Part shown: piece after piece, positions 15,590-19,635 of the stretch
Numbering within the stretch: the stretch's first letter is position 1
How the letters are laid out: each line of letters starts with the position of its first letter
Assembly: GCA_946803715.1 (NCBI GenBank)
Contig: CAMPET010000168.1
Span: forward strand, 141,633 to 161,267
DNA from: Beroe ovata
Taxonomy: Eukaryota > Ctenophora > Nuda > Beroida > Beroidae
Length of the DNA stretch: 19,635 nt
Reading direction: 5' to 3'
Notes under the pieces: generated by a model
The model's input: the letters and a program-made list of their open reading frames with translations, nothing else
What the model was told of the DNA's origin: nothing
Databases searched by the model: none
Made by a program: the position numbers and the translations under genes

Positions 15590-16341
15590 TCTGGCTACGT
15601 GCCTGGCCAGGACCAGAAGGCTGTCTTAAACATCGAACGTCTACTGTTCCTCAAGTTTAATGTCCGGAGCCTGAATTGAGAAAAATAACACCAACAAAAG
15701 AGTTTGAAGCCCCTAACTTCCACGTCCTTTCACCTCCAGTTCTATCAGACACTGTGAATAGTGGTGTAATAATGAACTGCTAACTGCTAAGTCTGTAATC
15801 TGTACTTATAACTATTAACTGCGCGTGGTCCTCAGAATTGCTGAAAATTAAGAAAGAAGGACCTCAAAATTCGAAAACTTTGATTTTTTAAACAATATTC
15901 ATGTTCATTTTTACTGTTAACATGTCTGCGACTATATAAAAATGTTATAGAGTGCTTATTTCTCTTCAAATCATTTATCATGAATTTATGATTAATTCAA
16001 ACCCTTATCAATTACTATACTATCAATTACTATACTATACATTAGTATGATCAAAAATATTTGCAGTTGTACTCGTGTTTCTGAAATTTTTGTGCCCAAA
16101 TCACGATGAATTTATGGATTTTGCAGCTGGAATTAGTGTCGAAAAACAGAAAAAAAAAGAAGAAAATCCCGGCAAAATTTGACTAAAACAGCCGGGGCCG
16201 GGGCCGGGATTGGAGTCAGCTAGCCGGGGCCGGGGCCGGGGCCGGGATTTTGAAAATGAATTTGCCGGGGCCGGGGCCGGGGAAAAAATGCAAATCCCGG
16301 CCGTTCCCGGGGCCGGGGCCGGGATCTGGGTCGAGCCCCTG
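15590..16341 (+). repeat. F2 repeat family, longest copy with terminus
   Basis: It begins with the family 1 right end and GCCAGGAC junction (15590-15614), then repeats 15000-15588. It extends through several CCGGGG blocks separated by GGAGTCAGCTAG, TTTTGAAAATGAATTTG and AAAATGCAAATCCCGGCC, ending TCGAGCCCCTG at 16341. The reverse complement of the terminus at other copies is CAGGGCTCGACC, a plausible hAT-like end. The open frame at 16210-16422 is only the translated CCGGGG repeat. Confidence 0.7.
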
Positions 16342-16397
16342 TTTGAACTCGATTGTGTTTGCCGTTCAATTTCATCTTCAGTTTCTTGCAGTTACAC

Positions 16398-16577
16398 TTA
16401 CTTAAACAGAGTTGCTGACTGATCGATTTGGGTGTAGTTCATAGTAGCGGTTGAATGTTGATGTGAAATTGTTCCATCCCCTGGGTTGCCCCATTGACCG
16501 ATATCTAAAGTTGCACTGCGACTCCAGAGAAATAGATAGTCACGTGAGAATGTGATATATAACATGAGGTGTATCAT
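16398..16577 (-). CDS. Exon-like ORF, minus strand (59 aa), unknown protein
   Basis: The frame contains S-A-T-L-D-I-G-Q-W-G-N-P-G-D-G, then T-I-S-H-Q-H-S-T-A-T-M-N-Y-T-Q-I, then D-Q-S-A-T-L-F-K before TAA. A consensus donor GTAAGT overlaps the end (exon end at 16402), and CTATTTCTCTGGAG or GTCGCAG (about 16518-16510) could be the acceptor. The frame is also open upstream to the N at 16604. The segment is unique sequence wedged between two F2 copies, so it is probably a surviving host exon. No family recognised. Confidence 0.4.
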   Translation of the reverse strand: MIHLMLYITFSRDYLFLWSRSATLDIGQWGNPGDGTISHQHSTATMNYTQIDQSATLFK

Positions 16578-16604
16578 TTGTGTCTTATGACAAGATTGGA
16601 CCAN

Positions 16605-16997
16605 ACGTGCTCCTCAGAATTGCTGAAAATTAAGAAAGAAGGACCTCAAAATTCGAAAACTTTGATTTTTTGAACAATTTTCATGTTCATTTTTACTGTT
16701 AACATGTCTGCGACTATATAAAAATGTTATAGAGTGCTAATTTCTCTTCAAATCATTTATCATGAAGTTATGATGAATTCAAATCCTTATCAATTACATT
16801 AGTATGATCAAAAATTCTTGCAGTTGTACTCGTGTTTCTGAAATTTCTGTACCCAAATCACGATGAATTTATGGATTTTGCAGCTGGAATTAGTGTCGAA
16901 AAACAGAAAAAAACTAGAAAATCCCGGCAAAATTTGACTAAAAAAGCCGGGGCCGGGGCCGGGGTTGGAGTCAGCTAGCCGGGGCCGGGGCCGGGGC
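16605..16997 (+). repeat. F2 repeat family, left-truncated copy
   Basis: It starts mid-unit at ACGTGCTCCTCAGAATTGC directly after the N and runs to the CCGGGG tail before the N at 16998. Both ends are therefore assembly joins rather than natural element ends. Confidence 0.75.
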
Positions 16998-17036
16998 NAT
17001 TTCGGCCGCATGAGAAAGTCGCTACGAAAAACAGTG

Positions 17037-17529
17037 ATATTATACCCAAAATCAATTGAGAATTGCTTGAGTTTCGCAGCCACTCAAATGCGTATAAATG
17101 ATGTGATATGGAATTCATCCGCAGCCCGTCCGTGGCGGTGACCTTTGGTTAGACTTAGAAGAAACATGCAAAAATCGGGGTTAACCTGTTTCGCAAGCAT
17201 GTTTAATCATTGCTTTGGATGAATACTAGACTTCATCATTTTGACTCAATGGAAAAACAGGAATCGTTTTCATATAACGGATGTTGAGAAATCGTAGTAA
17301 ATGAGGGCAGTGGTCACAATTATTCAAAGAATATATGCATTATTCTTCATACGAGAAAAGAATGCATATATTTTACACAACGTAACATGGCCAGTTTTTC
17401 TTGAAGGTTCAAAAAAAACATAGGTCACCGCCACGGACGGGCTGCGGATGAATTCCATATCACATCATTTATACGCATTTGAGTGGCTGCGAAACTCAAG
17501 CAATTCTCAATTGATTTTGGGTATAATAT
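17037..17529. mobile_element. Fold-back element with long terminal inverted repeats
   Basis: Arms 17037-17144 and 17422-17529 appear to be perfect reverse complements over about 108 bp, from ATATTATACCCAAAATC inward to GGCGGTGACCT. The 277-bp middle has no gene but contains an inner AATATATGCATT/AATGCATATATT palindrome (about 17331-17375). The right flank enters F2 at its ATATAAAAATG site, so it inserted into or next to an F2 copy; the left flank does not match F2. The AT-rich ends hide any target duplication. Confidence 0.8.
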
Positions 17530-17903
17530 ATATTATATAAAAATGTTATAGAGTGCTAATTTCTCTTCAAATCATATATGATGAGTTTATGATGAATTTA
17601 AACCCTTATCAATTACATTAGTATGATCAAAAATTCTTGCAGTTGTACTCGTGTTTCTGAAATTTTTGTGCCCAAATCACGATGAATTTATGGATTTTGC
17701 AGTTGGAATAGGTGTCGAAAAACAGAAAAAAAGACTAGAAAATCCCGGCAAAATTTGACTAAAACAGCCGGGGCCGGGATCAAAGTCAGCTAGCCGGGGC
17801 CGGGGCCGGGGCCGGGATTTTGAAAATGAATTTGCCGGGGCCGGGGAAAAAGGCAAATCCCGGCCGTTCCCGGGGCCGGGGCCGGGATCCCGGTCGAGCC
17901 CTG
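17530..17903 (+). repeat. F2 repeat family, copy joined to the fold-back element
   Basis: It picks up at ATATAAAAATGTTATAGAG and continues to the terminus GGTCGAGCCCTG at 17903. It has fewer CCGGGG units than the copy ending at 16341. The minus-strand frame at 17677-17910 (R-P-R-P-R, P-G-P-G) is a translation of the GC-rich tail. Confidence 0.75.
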
Positions 17904-17967
17904 ATCTCACCTATACATTGGTTTTAACCTCCCTATAGGAAATAGGTTTGAACTTTTATGAAGGGAT

Positions 17968-18586
17968 GCCTGCTGACACCTTTTGCTGACACCACTGCAT
18001 AAATGTGACGCAGGAATGCTTGCGACGGAATAAACTGTACTATTACGTCAGAACAGACCTGTATGACGATTGGGGTATCTTTCGTCACAACTTGCTGGCA
18101 CCACTGCATAACTGTGACGTAGGAATGCTTTCGATGGAATGCGCTGACACCAGTTCGTCAGAACAGGGCTGTGTGACGATTGGGGTACTCATTCGTCACA
18201 ACTTGCTGACACCACTGCATAACTGTGACGTAGGAATGCTTGCGATGGAATGCGCTGACACCAGTTCGTCAGAACAGGGCTGTGTGACGATTGGGGTACT
18301 CATTCGTCACAACTTGCTGACACCACTGCATAACTGTGACGTAGGAATGCATGCGATGGAATGCGCTGACACCATTACGTCAGAACAAGCCCATGTGACG
18401 ATTTGGGTGCTCATTCGTCACAACTTGCTGACACCACTGCATAACTGTGACGTAGGAATGCTTTCTACTTGCTGACACCACTGTCTACTTGCTGACACCA
18501 CTGCATAACTGTGACGTAGGAATGCTTGCGATGGATGCGCGGACACCATTACCTCAGAACAGGCCTGAGTTACGATTGGAGTGCAG
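17968..18586 (+). repeat. 111-bp satellite, about five units
   Basis: TTCGTCACAA recurs at 18081, 18192, 18303 and 18414, exactly 111 bp apart. Each unit carries CTTGCTGACACCACTGCATA, CTGTGACGTAGGAATGC and a GTCAGAACAG segment. The outer units are diverged or partial. Because 111 is divisible by three, a 156-codon frame (18005-18475) stays open across the units and translates to a 37-residue repeat. It lies directly upstream of the helicase exons, probably in an intron or upstream region. Confidence 0.9.
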
Positions 18587-18601
18587 ATTTTTTCCACCCA
18601 G

Positions 18602-18854
18602 CCTGGCCGCGAAGATTTGGTGATTTTGGTGAAGATAGTGGGGTTGGTAGGATGGTCNGGGAGGAAGAGGAAAGTAGTGGTGATGGGGAGGAAGAGGAAT
18701 GTGGAGAGGGATCAGCTGTCTCAGAGGGTGGTAAACCGACGGATATTGTACCGGAAACAACAGAAGAGCCGAACAAGGCTCCTGTTGCTACTGTAACTAA
18801 AGTGAGATCAGTAAAGAAGGTGGAAGTTCCGAGAAAACCCTCTCACTTTATCAG
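18602..18854 (+). CDS. DHX37: DHX37/Dhr1-like DEAH-box RNA helicase, exon with acidic linker
   Basis: This encodes the poorly conserved region N-terminal to the helicase core: an acidic run (E-E-E-E-S-S-G-D-G-E-E-E-E), a linker, then K-V-E-V-P-R-K-P-S-H-F-I. The acceptor is taken as TTTTTTCCACCCAG (alternative GTGCAG ending at 18586). The donor is ATCAG/GTTTGG in phase 2, which joins to the next exon as H-F-I-S-V-E-R-D-D. That stretch aligns with the segment preceding the helicase core in DHX37. An N at 18658 falls inside the acidic run but the frame is kept. The first exons of the gene are not in view. Confidence 0.7.
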
Positions 18855-18977
18855 GTTTGGTTACCCTGGTAACTGTTTCTATGGAGGTGTATAATGGGAG
18901 GGGTGTTTTTCTCCATTCCAAATTCATTGTCACGAACCATAGACTTTGTGAAATCTGAATCCTGTAATATTTCCAGT

Positions 18978-19164
18978 GTTGAAAGAGACGATGCTATCCA
19001 AGAAGCTCGCTTACAACTGCCAATATTGGGAGAGGAGCAGGTGATTATTGAGAAGGTGTGTGAGAATGACGTGGTGGTGATTGTCGGTGCTACTGGGTCC
19101 GGCAAAACCACACAAGTGCCACAGTTCCTCTACGAGGCGGGTTACACTCAACATGGCATGATAG
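18978..19164 (+). CDS. DHX37: DHX37/Dhr1-like helicase, exon with Walker A motif
   Basis: The exon begins after AATATTTCCAG and ends before GTACTG. It encodes S-V-E-R-D-D-A-I-Q-E-A-R-L-Q-L-P-I-L, then G-E-E-Q-V-I-I-E-K-V, then V-V-V-I-V-G-A-T-G-S-G-K-T-T-Q-V-P-Q and F-L-Y-E-A-G-Y-T-Q-H-G-M-I. This is the start of RecA-like domain 1 with motif I. DHX37 (yeast Dhr1/Ecm16) is a nucleolar DEAH/RHA helicase that releases U3 snoRNA from the pre-small-subunit particle. The motif reads GATGSGKT, where DEAH helicases generally have GETGSGKT. The match to DHX37 rather than other DEAH proteins rests on the L-P-I-L-x-E-E-Q-V-I and Q-F-L-Y-E-A-G segments. Confidence 0.88.
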
Positions 19165-19401
19165 GTACTGTTTGTAGTTTTGTGACCCATGTGCGGTCAC
19201 CACCACTGGAAAGAAATGGTGGTATACATTGTCGTGCCGGCTTTACTGTTAAACACCATGGCATCGGAACAAAAAAAATACTGAAAGCAATGTCAATAAT
19301 ACTAGATATCGGTGGATAGATGATAATCTGGTTTTAGGCTGTACACACACTCATACACACACTCTGACTCATACACACACACACATATATCATCTTGACA
19401 G
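19165..19401 (+). other. Intron with CA repeats
   Basis: It begins GTACTG and ends CTTGACAG. A CA-rich microsatellite (19340-19386) fills the 3' part. The phase is G/GT, giving I-G-V-T-E-P across the join. Confidence 0.8.
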
Positions 19402-19431
19402 GTGTCACCGAGCCACGTAGAGTTGCTGCTA
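19402..19431 (+). pseudogene. DHX37: DHX37-like helicase, next exon, cut short
   Basis: It encodes G-V-T-E-P-R-R-V-A-A, motif Ia of DEAH helicases, in correct phase with the previous exon. The family continues with a V-A-M-S-Q-R-V-like stretch. Here the sequence instead switches at about 19432 to GTTCCCGGGGCCGGGGCC, the end of an F2 element, and helicase sequence does not resume before the window ends. Either the gene is broken by the insertion or rearrangement, or the assembly jumped through the repeat. Confidence 0.8.
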
Positions 19432-19469
19432 GTTCCCGGGGCCGGGGCCGGGATCCCGGTCGAGCCCTG
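19432..19469 (+). mobile_element. F2 element terminal fragment in helicase exon
   Basis: GTTCCCGGGG through GGATCCCGGTCGAGCCCTG is identical to the terminus of the F2 copy ending at 17903. Only about 38 bases of the element are present and no left end is seen, so this is not a simple complete insertion. Confidence 0.75.
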
Positions 19470-19496
19470 CAGTCACGTGACCTACCCAATCAATAT

Positions 19497-19533
19497 AGTA
19501 TTGGTATTAAATATATTGGTATTAAATATATTC
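19497..19533. repeat. TATTGGTATTAAATATAT tandem repeat
   Basis: Two adjacent units of about 18 bp. AT-rich, with no gene. Confidence 0.7.
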
Positions 19534-19554
19534 TATTTAGTGTTACTATAGTAA

Positions 19555-19633
19555 GGGACCGTTCACATATTACGAAATCAAAATTTTGGCATTTTTTACC
19601 CCCCTCCCCCCTTCCGTAATCATCCGTAATCAT
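19555..19633 (-). repeat. Dispersed repeat R, right copy (inverted)
   Basis: It runs GGGACCGTTCACATATTACG to CCGTAATCATC and matches 1616-1682 in reverse complement. CGTAATCATC is itself doubled at the end. The outward part may continue past the window. Confidence 0.75.
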
Positions 19634-19635
19634 GG

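Noticed and set aside
16210-16422. Glycine/arginine-rich ORF
   Set aside because: It is a translation of the CCGGGG repeat tail of F2. The same applies to minus-strand frames at 16808-17083 and 17677-17910.
18005-18475. 156-codon ORF with a 37-residue repeat
   Set aside because: It exists because the satellite unit is 111 bp long. Outer units break the pattern and there is no promoter or recognisable domain, so it is treated as repeat DNA, with the in-frame period noted.
17968-18586. CRISPR array
   Set aside because: The units are contiguous 111-bp satellite copies without distinct spacers, in eukaryotic sequence.
18554-18776. Minus-strand proline/serine/histidine-rich ORFs
   Set aside because: They are shadows of the acidic helicase exon on the plus strand.

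Overview
The window looks like transposon-rich, AT-leaning, intron-bearing nuclear DNA of an invertebrate animal, possibly a sponge or similarly compact early-branching metazoan. This rests on short introns (about 120-240 bp) with canonical GT/AG sites, a recognisable eukaryotic DEAH-box helicase, hAT-like elements and many tandem repeats. The species cannot be named from sequence alone. Twelve single N bases (3660, 5748, 8928, 10236, 12003, 12551, 13589, 13988, 15589, 16604, 16998, 18658) often sit where repeat copies break off, so order and adjacency across them should be treated as provisional.

Layout. 1-2480: mostly non-coding DNA with old diverged tandem repeats and one dispersed repeat. 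2480-5170: two tandem copies (A and B, offset about 1.24 kb) of a gene-like unit with a TATA box, a short hydrophobic ORF, a conserved 123-nt exon, a decayed cysteine-rich exon and, in B, a signal-peptide-like ORF. 5470-6490 and 8929-9480: copies of two foldable modules (H1, H2) with paired stems. 6775-8330 and 9725-11998: copies of the cysteine-rich exon segment embedded between pieces of a hAT-like element (family 1), followed by family 1 arrays. 12004-12550: two exon-like ORFs. 12552-15000: family 1 copies, including one complete 743-bp element with an exact 8-bp target duplication. 13213-17903: several copies of a second repeat family (F2) with GC-rich CCGGGG tails, one joined to a 493-bp fold-back element. 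17968-18586: a 111-bp satellite.

The only gene identified with confidence is on the right: three consecutive exons (18602-19431, plus strand) of a DHX37/Dhr1-type DEAH-box RNA helicase used in small-subunit ribosome assembly. Its reading frame is cut immediately after the helicase motif Ia region by the terminal piece of an F2 element.

The main biological theme is host exon segments being duplicated, captured and broken by non-autonomous DNA transposons. The best candidates for something undescribed are the family 1 element carrying host exons, the H1/H2 modules whose stems keep pairing across copies, and the A/B gene pair with one selectively conserved exon.
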